Below, piece after piece: positions 16,948-25,471 of a DNA stretch of 64,000 nucleotides. The notes below the pieces were generated by a model. That model ran no database searches. It was not told the DNA's origin and saw only the letters and a list, made by a program, of their open reading frames with translations. The stretch lies in assembly GCA_030645615.1 (NCBI GenBank), contig JAUSNB010000014.1:1-64000 (forward strand), given 5' to 3'. The position numbers and the translations under genes were made by a program. The stretch's first letter is position 1, and each line of letters opens with the position of its first letter. The DNA comes from Actinomycetota bacterium. GTDB taxonomy: Bacteria; Actinomycetota; Actinomycetes; S36-B12.

Positions 16948-18386
16948 GCGGGCGCTTCCGCCGGGTCGGCGACGAGGTCCACGCCCTCGGCATCCGTGAC
17001 GATCGCCGCCACGAGGTCGCCCACGGCTACCGAGGTGGATCCGAGCCGCACGTTGGTCGCCGCGTCGTCCGGGCCCTGGTGGCCGGACCGGCCGATGGCC
17101 CACGCCTGCCCATCCTCGTCCTCGATCGCTTCGACCAGAACGACCACGCGCTCCCCGATCCGGTCCTCCGCGCGCTGGGCCATCACTTCGTCGACGAGTG
17201 CGCTGACCTGTTCGACGCGCTGCGCGACCACGTCGGCCGGCAACTTGCCGGGCAGTTCCGCGGCCTCGGTGCCGTCCTCATCGCTGTAGCCGAACACGCC
17301 CACGGCATCGAGCCTGGCCTGCTCGAGGAACGCCACCAGATCCGCGAACTCCTCCTCGGTCTCGCCGGGGAAGCCCACGATGACGTTGCTGCGGATCCCG
17401 GCCGCCGGATCGAGGTCCCTGATCCGGCCCACGAGGTCCAGGAACTCTTCACGGCCACCGAAACGCCTCATGCGGCGAAGGACCGTCGCACTGCCATGCT
17501 GGAAAGACAGGTCGAAGTACGGCGCCACGACGGGCACCTGCGCGATGGCGGCCAGCAGGCCGGGTCGGACCTCCGCGGGCTGCAGGTAGGCCACCCGCAG
17601 GCGGGCGATCGCGGTCTCCTGGCCGATCCGAGGCAGCAGTGACTCCAGCAGCCGAAGGTCTCCGAGGTCCTTGCCGTAGGAGGTGGAGTTCTCGCTCACC
17701 AGTACTGCCTCGCGCACGCCCTGCCCCACGAGCCAGTCGATCTCGGCGACCACGTCGGCCGGCGGCCGCGAGACGAACGAGCCGCGGAAGGACGGGATCG
17801 CGCAGAAGGAGCAGCGGCGGTCGCAGCCCGAGGCAAGCTTCACGGGGGCCACGGGACTGTTGTCGAGGCGGCGGCGCAGCATCGGCGGCTGCCAGCCGCC
17901 CGGGGCCGCCGGCGATTCCACCGTGCTGGCGTGCCCGGGCACGAAGCCCGCGGCAGCGGGTCGTTCGACGGGCGAGATCGGCAGCAGCTGGCGCCGGTCC
18001 GTCGGGACGTGCGGGACGTGCGGCTCGCCAGCGACGATCCGCCGAAGCGTGTCTGCGATGTCCGGGTAGTCGTCGAACCCCAGCACGGCATCGGCCTCGG
18101 GCAGGGCGTCGGCCAGCTCGCGGCCATAGCGCTCCGCAAGGCAGCCGACCGCCACGACCGCTTGCCGGCGCTCGCCCTGGTCCGCGATGGCGAGGATGGT
18201 GTCGATCGAGTCCTTCTTGGCCGCCTCGACGAAGCCGCAGGTGTTGACGAGGACCGCGTCGGCGTCGTCCGGGTCATCCACGAGAACCCAGCCCTCGGCC
18301 GCCAGGCGCCCGGCGAGCTCCTCGGAATCGACCTCGTTGCGGGCACAGCCCAAGGTGACGACAGCCACCTTGCTGGTCTCAGGCAC
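16944..18386 (-). CDS. rimO: ribosomal protein S12 methylthiotransferase RimO
   Basis: Radical-SAM enzyme that methylthiolates the conserved aspartate of ribosomal protein S12. Of 480 residues, the N-terminal UPF0004 domain supplies cysteines in [18 protein letters not shown] and VGCLAERYG, which bind the auxiliary cluster. The radical-SAM CxxxCxxC is in [12 protein letters not shown], and the C-terminus has a TRAM domain. The CAIP form and [10 protein letters not shown] favour RimO over the tRNA enzyme MiaB. Start ATG at 18386. It follows the small HTH gene and overlaps pgsA by four bases, so all are probably cotranscribed. Confidence 0.95.
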   Translation of the reverse strand: MPETSKVAVVTLGCARNEVDSEELAGRLAAEGWVLVDDPDDADAVLVNTCGFVEAAKKDSIDTILAIADQGERRQAVVAVGCLAERYGRELADALPEADAVLGFDDYPDIADTLRRIVAGEPHVPHVPTDRRQLLPISPVERPAAAGFVPGHASTVESPAAPGGWQPPMLRRRLDNSPVAPVKLASGCDRRCSFCAIPSFRGSFVSRPPADVVAEIDWLVGQGVREAVLVSENSTSYGKDLGDLRLLESLLPRIGQETAIARLRVAYLQPAEVRPGLLAAIAQVPVVAPYFDLSFQHGSATVLRRMRRFGGREEFLDLVGRIRDLDPAAGIRSNVIVGFPGETEEEFADLVAFLEQARLDAVGVFGYSDEDGTEAAELPGKLPADVVAQRVEQVSALVDEVMAQRAEDRIGERVVVLVEAIEDEDGQAWAIGRSGHQGPDDAATNVRLGSTSVAVGDLVAAIVTDAEGVDLVADPAEAPA

Positions 18387-18409
18387 CCGCCCAGCCTACG
18401 TGCGGTGGA

Positions 18410-18655
18410 TCAGTCGGCTGCGGTGCGACCCAAGTCGCGTTCGAAGGCCTCGATGAGGTCGTCCGGGTCGAGCCCGACCACCGGGGCGATCGCCCGTAGC
18501 TGCCCGCGGGCATACACCGTGCCACCGCAGTGGCTGAAGTCGTCGCCCTCCATGGCCGCCAGGATGGAGGCCCGGAGCTTGGTGGCGTGGGCCAGGTCGT
18601 CGAGGGACATCCCGGCATCCGTGCGTGCTGCGCTGAGCATCTGCCCTGCCGACAT
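18410..18655 (-). CDS. short RodZ-like helix-turn-helix protein
   Basis: An 81-residue protein with the RodZ-type HTH (HTH_25): MSLDDLAHATKLRASILAAM, then the typical GGTVYARGQLRAIAPVVGLD. Start ATG at 18655 is chosen because GGAGGA lies about five bases upstream; ATGs at 18670, 18685 and a start at 18709 lack such a site. Genes here in other actinobacteria, between rimO and ftsK, often encode longer RodZ-like proteins with a membrane helix and periplasmic domain. This one ends right after the HTH, leaving a soluble protein. It may bind MreB-like partners or DNA; neither is shown. Confidence 0.75.
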   Translation of the reverse strand: MSAGQMLSAARTDAGMSLDDLAHATKLRASILAAMEGDDFSHCGGTVYARGQLRAIAPVVGLDPDDLIEAFERDLGRTAAD

Positions 18656-18683
18656 GCGTCCTCCGCTCATGCGCCGTTCAAGC

Positions 18684-18708
18684 ATCGTACGTCCTGCCCG
18701 ACCGGGCA
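18684..18708 (-). promoter_or_regulatory. possible promoter and small hairpin between ftsK and the HTH gene
   Basis: On the minus strand TACGAT (18689-18684) fits the actinobacterial -10 pattern TANNNT and lies 29 bases before the HTH start. TGCCC-GACC-GGGCA at 18695-18708 forms a five-base hairpin that could end ftsK transcription. No good -35 is seen, so both are tentative. Confidence 0.3.
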
Positions 18709-18748
18709 CGCAGGGGAAGCCCCCCGCGGCCGCCGTGGCAGGAGGGGG

Positions 18749-21313
18749 TCAGCCGGACTCGCCCCTGATCAGCAGCAGCAGTCCCGGCAGGTCGTCCGCC
18801 TTGACGAGCACGTCGCGTGCCTTGGAACCCTCACTCGGCCCGACGACCCCGCGGGTCTCCATCAGGTCCATGAGCCGGCCCGCCTTGGCGAAGCCCACGC
18901 GCAGCTTGCGCTGGAGCATCGACGTCGAGCCGAACTGGGTGGTCACCACAAGTTCGACTGCCTGGAGGAGCAGGTCGAGGTCATCGCCCACCTCGTCGTC
19001 AATCTCGCGCGACGAGGTGGCCGGTGCCACGACATCGGGGAGGTAGGAGGCCTCGCCCTGCGCCTTGCAGTGCGCGACGACCTGCCGGATCTCGGCCTCG
19101 GAGACGAACGCGCCCTGGATGCGCATCGCCTTGTTCGCCCCCATCGGCAGGAAGAGCCCGTCGCCCTGGCCGACGAGCTTCTCGGCACCGGGCTGGTCGA
19201 GGATGACCCGGCTGTCGGTGACGCTCGACGTGGCGAAGGCCAGCCGGCTCGGCACGTTCGCCTTGATCAGCCCGGTGACCACGTCGACGCTGGGTCGCTG
19301 CGTGGCCAGGACCAGGTGGATGCCGGCAGCTCGGGCGAGCTGGGTGATCCGAACGATCGCGTCCTCGACGTCGCGAGGCGCGACCATCATGAGGTCGGCA
19401 AGCTCGTCGACGATGACCAGCAGGTAGGGATAGGGCTCGATGGTCCGCTCGCTGCCGGGCAGGGGCTTCACCCGGCCGTCGAGCACCGCCTTGTTGAACT
19501 GGTCGACGTGCCGGAAGCCGTACTGCGCCAGGTCGTCGTATCGCCGGTCCATCTCCTTGACCACCCATTGGAGGGCGTCGGCTGCCTTCTTCGGGTTGGT
19601 GATGATCGGCGTGATCAGGTGGGGCACGCCCTCGTACACCGACAGCTCCACCCGCTTGGGATCGACGAGGATCAGGCGGACCTCCTCGGGTGTCGACCGC
19701 ATGAGGATCGACGTGATGAGGCTGTTGATGCAGGAGGACTTGCCGGCTCCCGTGGCCCCGGCAACCAGCAGGTGCGGCATCCGAGCGAGGTTCGCGATCA
19801 CGAATCCTCCCTCGACGTCCTTGCCCAGGGCCGCACCGAGCGGGTGGTGATCGCTCGTGGCGGTGCTGCTGCGCAGGACGTCACCCAGGGCGACCAGCTC
19901 GCGATCGGTATTGGGGATCTCCACGCCGATCGCCTTCTTGCCGGGGATCGGGCTGAGGATGCGCACGTCCGCGCTGGCGACGGCGTAGGCGATGTTCTTG
20001 CTCAGCGCCGTGACCCGCTCCACCTTCACGCTCGGCCCGAGCTCGATCTCATACCGGGTGACCGTCGGACCGCGCATGAAGCCGGTCACCTGCGCGTCGA
20101 TGGCGAACTGGTCGAGCACCTCGGTGAGGGCCGCGACGACGTGCTCGTTGGCTCGAGTCGCGGTCTTGTGCGCCGGACCGGTCTTCAGCAGGTCGCGCTT
20201 GGGCAGCGCATACCTGGTCCGACGCGGCAGGGTCAACTGCCGGGCGGCCGGCTTCCCAGCACCGATGACGACCGTCTCGCTGCGGGCCGGGTGCGCCGCT
20301 CCAGCTTCGCCGCCGGGCACGTGGTCGCCGTCGAGGTCCTCCACGAGATCGTCGCCGCCCTGGTCGGACCTGGCAGCGGGGCGCGTGACCATCGACGTCT
20401 CGTGCTCGGCCAGCCCCATCATGAGCACGGCTGCGGGCCGGTCCTCGTCGTCGAGGATCGTTGTCGAGTAATGGACGTCGTCCGCGCCTGCGAACCCCTC
20501 CGGGACGTCGACATCGCGGGCGGCCTCGCTGGGCGTCCCGTCCGTGGCGGCAACCGGCTTCCGGCGGACCAGGCCCAGCGCGCCGGTGGCGGCGCGCTGG
20601 ACGCTGGCGCGCACCGAGGCGAGTGATGTCGCCGTGAGGACGAGCAGGCCGAAGACGAGGAGGAGTACGAGCACGACCGCCGTCACGATCGGGCCGACCG
20701 CGGATACGATCGGCGCCGTCGCAATCCAGCCGACGACCCCGCCGCCCGCGCTCATGGCCTCGGCCCCGTCACTGGGCGTGGCGGCATCCTGGGCCAGGTG
20801 CCACAGCCCGATCACGCTCACCAGCACCGCGGAGGTGCCGATGGCCAGGCGCCCCGTCGTTGCGTTGTCCTCCGGATGGCGCAGGAAGCGCCAGGCCAGG
20901 GCCAGCAGGAGGATGGGCACGATCCAGTCAAGGGAGCCGATGAGCGCGGTGGTAACCAAGCTGGCCCACGACACGAACCATCCGTCGACCCCGAACCAGG
21001 TAGCCGCCACCAGAATGGCGGCCGCGGCCACCAGGGCAAGCCCTAAGCCGTCACGTCGGTGCGCCGGGTCCAGATCGCGGGCACCGCGTCCCAGCGCCCG
21101 TGCGGTGCCGCCCAGCACATGGGCGATGCCAAGCCAGATGGCGCGCAGGATCCGTCCGATCGCGGCCACGGCCCGCGGGATGGGGCCGGGGCGGGCGGCC
21201 GGCCGGCGGGCCGGCGCCTTGCCAGCACCCCGTGCGGACGAACCGCCGGACGAACGGGACGGGGAACGCCGGGTCGAGCCCGAGCGCACGGGGGAAGTCG
21301 TGCGGGAAGCCAT
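18749..21313 (-). CDS. ftsK: DNA translocase FtsK
   Basis: Septum-anchored DNA pump that clears chromosome ends at division and activates XerCD at dif. The 854-residue protein has a basic, Arg/Ser-rich N-tail, four or five membrane helices (about residues 90-250), a linker, the alpha domain, and the RecA-like motor with Walker A GATGAGKS near residue 515 and Walker B LLVIVDELADLMM. At the end comes a gamma winged helix (LLQAVELVVTTQFGSTSMLQRKLRVGFAKAGRLMD in part). Start ATG at 21313 is preferred; sequence upstream in frame is non-coding and includes the palindromic repeat. A TACGCT -10-like box ends eight bases before the start codon. Confidence 0.96.
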   Translation of the reverse strand: MASRTTSPVRSGSTRRSPSRSSGGSSARGAGKAPARRPAARPGPIPRAVAAIGRILRAIWLGIAHVLGGTARALGRGARDLDPAHRRDGLGLALVAAAAILVAATWFGVDGWFVSWASLVTTALIGSLDWIVPILLLALAWRFLRHPEDNATTGRLAIGTSAVLVSVIGLWHLAQDAATPSDGAEAMSAGGGVVGWIATAPIVSAVGPIVTAVVLVLLLVFGLLVLTATSLASVRASVQRAATGALGLVRRKPVAATDGTPSEAARDVDVPEGFAGADDVHYSTTILDDEDRPAAVLMMGLAEHETSMVTRPAARSDQGGDDLVEDLDGDHVPGGEAGAAHPARSETVVIGAGKPAARQLTLPRRTRYALPKRDLLKTGPAHKTATRANEHVVAALTEVLDQFAIDAQVTGFMRGPTVTRYEIELGPSVKVERVTALSKNIAYAVASADVRILSPIPGKKAIGVEIPNTDRELVALGDVLRSSTATSDHHPLGAALGKDVEGGFVIANLARMPHLLVAGATGAGKSSCINSLITSILMRSTPEEVRLILVDPKRVELSVYEGVPHLITPIITNPKKAADALQWVVKEMDRRYDDLAQYGFRHVDQFNKAVLDGRVKPLPGSERTIEPYPYLLVIVDELADLMMVAPRDVEDAIVRITQLARAAGIHLVLATQRPSVDVVTGLIKANVPSRLAFATSSVTDSRVILDQPGAEKLVGQGDGLFLPMGANKAMRIQGAFVSEAEIRQVVAHCKAQGEASYLPDVVAPATSSREIDDEVGDDLDLLLQAVELVVTTQFGSTSMLQRKLRVGFAKAGRLMDLMETRGVVGPSEGSKARDVLVKADDLPGLLLLIRGESG

Positions 21314-21320
21314 GCTTGGC

Positions 21321-21326
21321 AGCGTA
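21321..21326 (-). promoter_or_regulatory. -10-like box just upstream of ftsK
   Basis: The minus strand reads TACGCT, a TANNNT -10 box, ending eight bases from the ftsK ATG. Transcription from it would begin at or near the start codon, giving a leaderless mRNA, which is common in actinobacteria. No consensus -35 is seen. Confidence 0.3.
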
Positions 21327-21382
21327 CTGGTCAGACCCCACTGGTAACGGCAGTCACACGCGCCACTTTCTCCCCTGCTGAC

Positions 21383-21431
21383 CTTGAGGTTGGCGTGACT
21401 TCGCCGTGGCGAATGCCCCGCCAACCTCAAG
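21383..21431. repeat. dispersed palindromic repeat, copy 1
   Basis: CTTGAGGTTGGCG (21383-21395) and its exact complement CGCCAACCTCAAG (21419-21431) form a 13-base stem around a 23-base centre. The same arms occur at 45702-45750. Both copies lie between two minus-strand genes. The sequence resembles a REP-type intergenic element. Confidence 0.75.
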
Positions 21432-21441
21432 ATCGGCGGGT

Positions 21442-21473
21442 GAGTCAGGCCTCGATCCCCTGCGGCCTGACTC
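21442..21473 (-). terminator. hairpin downstream of rnj, probable terminator
   Basis: GAGTCAGGCC (21442-21451) and GGCCTGACTC (21464-21473) make a perfect ten-base stem with a 12-base loop, 26 bases after the rnj stop. It lacks a U-tract, as many actinobacterial terminators do. The 13-mer GTCAGGCCTCGAT is shared by this hairpin (21444-21456) and the end of rnj (21498-21510). Confidence 0.55.
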
Positions 21474-21498
21474 CGGGACTCGCTGCGCTCGTTCCTCG

Positions 21499-23178
21499 TC
21501 AGGCCTCGATGACCACCGGGATGATCATCGGGCGCCGGCGATGGGTGGAATTGACCCACTTGCCAACGGCGCGGCGGATCCGCTGCTGGAGTTCGTGGGT
21601 GTCGTCGACTCCATCGGCCAGTGCGTGCTTGAGCACCTGGGACACCTGGTCCATCAGCGGGCCGATGAGCTCCTCCTCCGCGCCGAATCCGCGCACGTGG
21701 ATCTCCGGCCCGCCGACCACCGCCGCGTCGACGATGTCGACCACGACGAACACGGAGATGAACCCCTCCTCGCCGAGGACCCGGCGGTCCTTCAGGGAGG
21801 TCTCGGTGACATCGCCCACGCCGAGGCCGTCGACGTAGACGAAGCCGACCGGTACGTATCCCGTGATGGCGGCGGACCCGTCGACGAGGTCCACGACCAC
21901 CCCGTTCTCGGCCAGGAGCACGCGCTCGGCCGGGATGCCCGTGCTCGTGGCGACGGAGGCATTGGCCCGCAGGTGCCGCCACTCTCCGTGAACCGGCACC
22001 ACGTAGCGGGGCTTGACGACGTTGTAGACGTACTGCAGCTCGCCCGCAGCGGCATGGCCCGACACGTGCACCAGGGCGTTGCCCTTGTGCACGACCGTCG
22101 CCCCGAGGCGGGCCAGGCCGTTGATGACACGGAAGACGGAGTTCTCGTTGCCCGGGATGAGCGAGGAGGCCAGCACGACCGTGTCGCTCGTGCCGACGCT
22201 GATCGCGTGGTCGCGGTTCGCGATGCGGGACAGGACCGCCATCGGTTCCCCCTGGGACCCCGTGCAGATCAGGACGCACTCGTCGTCCGGCAGGCTGGCC
22301 AGCTCGTCAGGCGTCACGACCATGCCGCCCGGGATCTTCAGGTAGCCGAGGTCCCGAGCGATGCCCATGTTGCGGATCATTGATCGCCCGACGAAGGCGA
22401 TCCGCCGGTCGTGCAGCTTGGCCATGTCGATGATCTGCTGCACGCGGTGGATGTGCGAGGCGAAGGACGCGACGATGATCCGGCCCTCCGCGCGAAGGAA
22501 CACGGCATCAAGGACCGGCAGGATGTCGCGCTCGCTGGGCACGAAGCCGGGCACGTCGGCGTTGGTGCTGTCGACGAGGAGCAGGTCCACGCCCGCATCA
22601 CCGAGCCGCGCGAAGGAGTTGAGGTCGGTGATCCTGCCATCCAGCGGGAGCTGGTCCATCTTGAAGTCGCCGGTGTGCAGGACCGTGCCCGCACTCGTCC
22701 GGATGGCCAGGGCCATGGCATCGGGAATCGAGTGGTTGACCGCGATGAACTCCACGTCGAACGGGCCCAGGGCGACCCGCTCGCCATCGGCAACGGCCGT
22801 CGCCACGGGCGGCAGCCGATGCTCGCGCAGCTTCGCCTCGAGGAAGGCCAGCGTCAGCTTCGAGCCGAGGATCGGGATGTCCGGTCGCTCGCGGAGCAGG
22901 TACGGGACCGCACCGATGTGGTCCTCGTGGCCATGCGTGAGGACGATGGCCTCGACATCGTCCAGCCGGTCCCTGATCGGCCCGAAATCGGGCAGGATCA
23001 AGTCGATGCCCGGCTGGGACTCCTCCGGGAACAGCACGCCGCAGTCGACGATGAGCAGCCGGCCGCGGTGCTCGAAGACGGTCATGTTGCGGCCGATCTC
23101 GCCCAGGCCGCCGAGTGCGAACAGTCGAAGGCCCCCATCGGCCAGGGCGGCCGGCGCCGGCAGGTTGACGTGGCTCAT
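21499..23178 (-). CDS. rnj: ribonuclease J
   Basis: Metallo-beta-lactamase/beta-CASP nuclease with 5'-exo- and endonuclease activity in mRNA decay and rRNA maturation. The 559-residue protein has GGLGEIGRNM near the N-terminus, the zinc motif HGHEDH at 82-87, a beta-CASP region (FASHIHRVQQIIDMA; LICTGSQGEPMA) and the VPVHGEWRHL histidine motif. The C-terminal dimerisation domain is present; the long basic tail of some homologs is not. Start ATG at 23178 overlaps the dapA stop as ATGA, the usual actinobacterial dapA-rnj pairing. A strong hairpin follows the gene. Confidence 0.95.
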   Translation of the reverse strand: MSHVNLPAPAALADGGLRLFALGGLGEIGRNMTVFEHRGRLLIVDCGVLFPEESQPGIDLILPDFGPIRDRLDDVEAIVLTHGHEDHIGAVPYLLRERPDIPILGSKLTLAFLEAKLREHRLPPVATAVADGERVALGPFDVEFIAVNHSIPDAMALAIRTSAGTVLHTGDFKMDQLPLDGRITDLNSFARLGDAGVDLLLVDSTNADVPGFVPSERDILPVLDAVFLRAEGRIIVASFASHIHRVQQIIDMAKLHDRRIAFVGRSMIRNMGIARDLGYLKIPGGMVVTPDELASLPDDECVLICTGSQGEPMAVLSRIANRDHAISVGTSDTVVLASSLIPGNENSVFRVINGLARLGATVVHKGNALVHVSGHAAAGELQYVYNVVKPRYVVPVHGEWRHLRANASVATSTGIPAERVLLAENGVVVDLVDGSAAITGYVPVGFVYVDGLGVGDVTETSLKDRRVLGEEGFISVFVVVDIVDAAVVGGPEIHVRGFGAEEELIGPLMDQVSQVLKHALADGVDDTHELQQRIRRAVGKWVNSTHRRRPMIIPVVIEA

Positions 23179-24086
23179 GCCGCAAAGCCCCGTACGCCAC
23201 CGAGTGCCAGGTCGGCCCGCAGGATGGCCCGCTGGTCGTCCGTGGCATCGACGAGCGGCAGCCGCACGGGACCGGCGGGCAGCCCCTGCATGTCGAGCGC
23301 GGCCTTGGCGAGGATCACGCCCTGCGTGCGGAACATGCCGGTGTAGACCGGCAGGAGGCCGGCGTTGATCTCGGCGGCCTCCTCGGGGCACCCGGCCCAC
23401 AAGGCCGCGGCCATGGCCTTGAGGCGATCGCCGACCACGTGCCCGACGACCGAGATCATCCCGCCGGCGCCGAGGACGAGCAGCGGCAGGTTGAGGATGT
23501 CGTCTCCGCTGTACCAGGCCAGGCCGGTGCTCGCCATGGCCAGTTGTGCGAACTCCAGGTCGCCCTTGGCGTCCTTGTTGGCGACGATCCGCGGATGCTC
23601 GGCAATGCGGATCATGGTGGTCAACTCGATCGCGGTCCCGGTGCGCTTGGGGATGTCGTACGTGATCATCGGCAGGTCGGTGGCATCGGCGATGGCGTGG
23701 AAGTGCCGGACAAGGCCCTCCTGCGGCGGCCGGTTGTAGTACGGGGTCACGGCCATCGTGCCGTGGGCGCCGGCCTGCGCGGCCATGCGCGCTGCCTCGA
23801 CCGAGTGCGCCGTGTCGTTCGTCCCGACCCCGGCGATCACCGTGGCCCGGTCGCCGACCGCCTCCAGGACCGCACGCAGCACCGCGATGTCCTCATCGTC
23901 CGTCTTCGTGGCCGACTCCCCCGTCGTCCCGTTGACGACCAGGCCGTCATGACCGAGCGTGTCGACCAGGTGGGCCGCCAGGGACTGGGCTCCGTCGAGG
24001 TCCAGCGAGCCATCTGGGTGGAACGGGGTCACCATCGCCGTCAGCATGACGCCGAACGGGCTCTTGTCAGTCGTGGGGCCGGGCAT
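23175..24086 (-). CDS. dapA: 4-hydroxy-tetrahydrodipicolinate synthase
   Basis: First committed enzyme of the diaminopimelate/lysine pathway; it condenses pyruvate with aspartate semialdehyde. The 303-residue TIM-barrel protein has the substrate motif NGTTGES, the catalytic-triad tyrosine region TPYYNRPPQEG, YDIPKRTG, and the Schiff-base lysine in NKDAKGD. Its product goes to DapB, encoded 3.4 kb upstream at 27457-28194. It is translationally coupled to rnj. Start ATG at 24086. Only 33 bp separate it from thyX, so thyX-dapA-rnj may form one operon. Confidence 0.96.
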   Translation of the reverse strand: MPGPTTDKSPFGVMLTAMVTPFHPDGSLDLDGAQSLAAHLVDTLGHDGLVVNGTTGESATKTDDEDIAVLRAVLEAVGDRATVIAGVGTNDTAHSVEAARMAAQAGAHGTMAVTPYYNRPPQEGLVRHFHAIADATDLPMITYDIPKRTGTAIELTTMIRIAEHPRIVANKDAKGDLEFAQLAMASTGLAWYSGDDILNLPLLVLGAGGMISVVGHVVGDRLKAMAAALWAGCPEEAAEINAGLLPVYTGMFRTQGVILAKAALDMQGLPAGPVRLPLVDATDDQRAILRADLALGGVRGFAA

Positions 24087-24119
24087 GCCCCAAGGGTAGT
24101 CCTAGGGCGCCGGGGTCGA

Positions 24120-24845
24120 TCAGGGCGCGACTCGGCCGTTCTTGATGAAGGCGGCATGCGTGATCGGCATCAGTCGCGACCACTCCTCCTCGTACCGCTC
24201 GGCCACCATCTCGATCTCGCGTTGGGGGAAGGACGGGAAGTGCGAGCCCTCGACCTTGCGGCGCAGCGAGAGGAAGTTCATGAGGGACCGGGCGTTGAGG
24301 GTCACGTAGGCGCTGGAGTAGATCGTGACGGGCAGCACCATGCGGGCCACCTCCCGGGCCACCCCGGCGTCGAGCATGCGCTGGTACGACGCGTAGGCGG
24401 CGCTGCAGCTCTCGCGAACCTCGTGGTCGACGAGGTCGTACTGGTCCTCGGTACCGGGCAGGAACTCGTAGGCACCGGCCTTGCCCACCTGCAGGAGGGG
24501 GCGCTGACGATCCGGTACGTAGAAGACCGGCTCGAGCTGGCGGTAGCGCCCGGACTCCTCGTTGTAGCTGGCGATGCGGTGGCGCATGTGCTCGCGCCAC
24601 ACGAAGATCGGCGCGCGCACGAAGAAGGTCATGGAGTTGTGCTCGAACGGGCTCCCGTGCCGGTCCCGCATGAGGTAGTTGACCAGGCCAGAGGATTTCT
24701 CGGGGTCGGCATCGATGTCGTCGAGGGACTGCTCACCTGCGGTCGACACCCGGGCGGCGAAGACCACGTCGGCGTCGGACGCGCTTGCCCGGACCAGCTC
24801 GACGGTCACGTCGCTGCGGAAGGTGATCTCGTCGGCAATCGTCAC
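24120..24845 (-). CDS. thyX: FAD-dependent thymidylate synthase ThyX
   Basis: Makes dTMP from dUMP with FAD and NADPH, leaving tetrahydrofolate rather than dihydrofolate as its by-product. The ThyX motif RHRxxSxNExSxRY is seen as RHRIASYNEESGRY, and the substrate-loop arginine region is in LNARSLMNFLSLR. 241 residues from the GTG at 24845 (VTIADEI); a start at 24896 would add 17 residues with no homology expected. The location next to dapA is conserved in mycobacteria and streptomycetes. It reads away from the GNAT gene. Confidence 0.95.
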   Translation of the reverse strand: MTIADEITFRSDVTVELVRASASDADVVFAARVSTAGEQSLDDIDADPEKSSGLVNYLMRDRHGSPFEHNSMTFFVRAPIFVWREHMRHRIASYNEESGRYRQLEPVFYVPDRQRPLLQVGKAGAYEFLPGTEDQYDLVDHEVRESCSAAYASYQRMLDAGVAREVARMVLPVTIYSSAYVTLNARSLMNFLSLRRKVEGSHFPSFPQREIEMVAERYEEEWSRLMPITHAAFIKNGRVAP

Positions 24846-24883
24846 GGCGACGACCCTACCGACGCTCGCCCGGTGAGGCCGGC

Positions 24884-24916
24884 GCGACTCGGGCACAATC
24901 GCGACTCGGGCACAAT
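24884..24916. repeat. 17-bp tandem duplication upstream of the GNAT gene
   Basis: GCGACTCGGGCACAAT occurs at 24884-24899 and again at 24901-24916, a period of 17 bases. The second copy ends seven bases before the ATG at 24923, so the duplication falls in the presumed promoter and leader of the GNAT gene. Confidence 0.7.
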
Positions 24917-24922
24917 GCGGGA

Positions 24923-25471
24923 ATGCCCGTGTCCGGAGTCCGCCTGGCCCGCACGCCCGATGTCGACGGCATCGCCGGCGTCACCGTACGGTCGTGGCGG
25001 CACCGGCTGGCGGGCCTGGTCCCCGAGCCCATGCTGGCATCCATGGACGAGGCCGACCTGGCCATGACATGGGCCTCCGCCATCCTCAATCCGCCCACCC
25101 CAGGTCACCGGCTCCTGGTGGCCGTGGACGAGGACGAGGTGCGCGGCTACACCGCGGTCGGGCCGAGCACCGACCCGGACGCGGACGCCGCCACGGTCGA
25201 GCTGCTCGCCCTGGAGGTCGACCCTGCACATGAGCGATCCGGGCATGGGTCACGCCTGATGGCAGCCGCCGTCGACGTGGCCAGGTCTGCCGGCGCCACG
25301 TCGGCCAGCACGTGGTGCGCATTGGATGACACCGCCCGCCGAGCGTTCCTGCAGTCGGCCGGATGGGGGCCGGATTCGGCCTTCCGCGACGTGGCGGTGG
25401 GCACGGCAGCGGATGGCTCCGACATCCTCGTGCGCGAGGTCCGGCTCGTGACGGACCTGACGGATGGCTGA
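24923..25471 (+). CDS. GNAT-family N-acetyltransferase
   Basis: A 182-residue acetyl-CoA-dependent acyltransferase. The core is recognised from LLVAVDEDEVRGYTAVG (strand 4) and LLALEVDPAHERSGHGSRLMAAAVDVA, whose RxxGxGSxL part binds the CoA pyrophosphate. The acceptor is unknown. Start ATG at 24923. It overlaps azlC by eight bases and is first in a plus-strand row GNAT-azlC-azlD-PH, although shared regulation need not mean shared function. A 17-bp tandem repeat sits directly upstream. Confidence 0.83.
   Translation: MPVSGVRLARTPDVDGIAGVTVRSWRHRLAGLVPEPMLASMDEADLAMTWASAILNPPTPGHRLLVAVDEDEVRGYTAVGPSTDPDADAATVELLALEVDPAHERSGHGSRLMAAAVDVARSAGATSASTWCALDDTARRAFLQSAGWGPDSAFRDVAVGTAADGSDILVREVRLVTDLTDG

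Noticed and set aside
21442..21473. Hairpin considered as an attachment or dif-like recombination site near ftsK
   Set aside because: It lacks the 11-6-11 dif layout and adjoins the rnj stop, where a terminator is expected.
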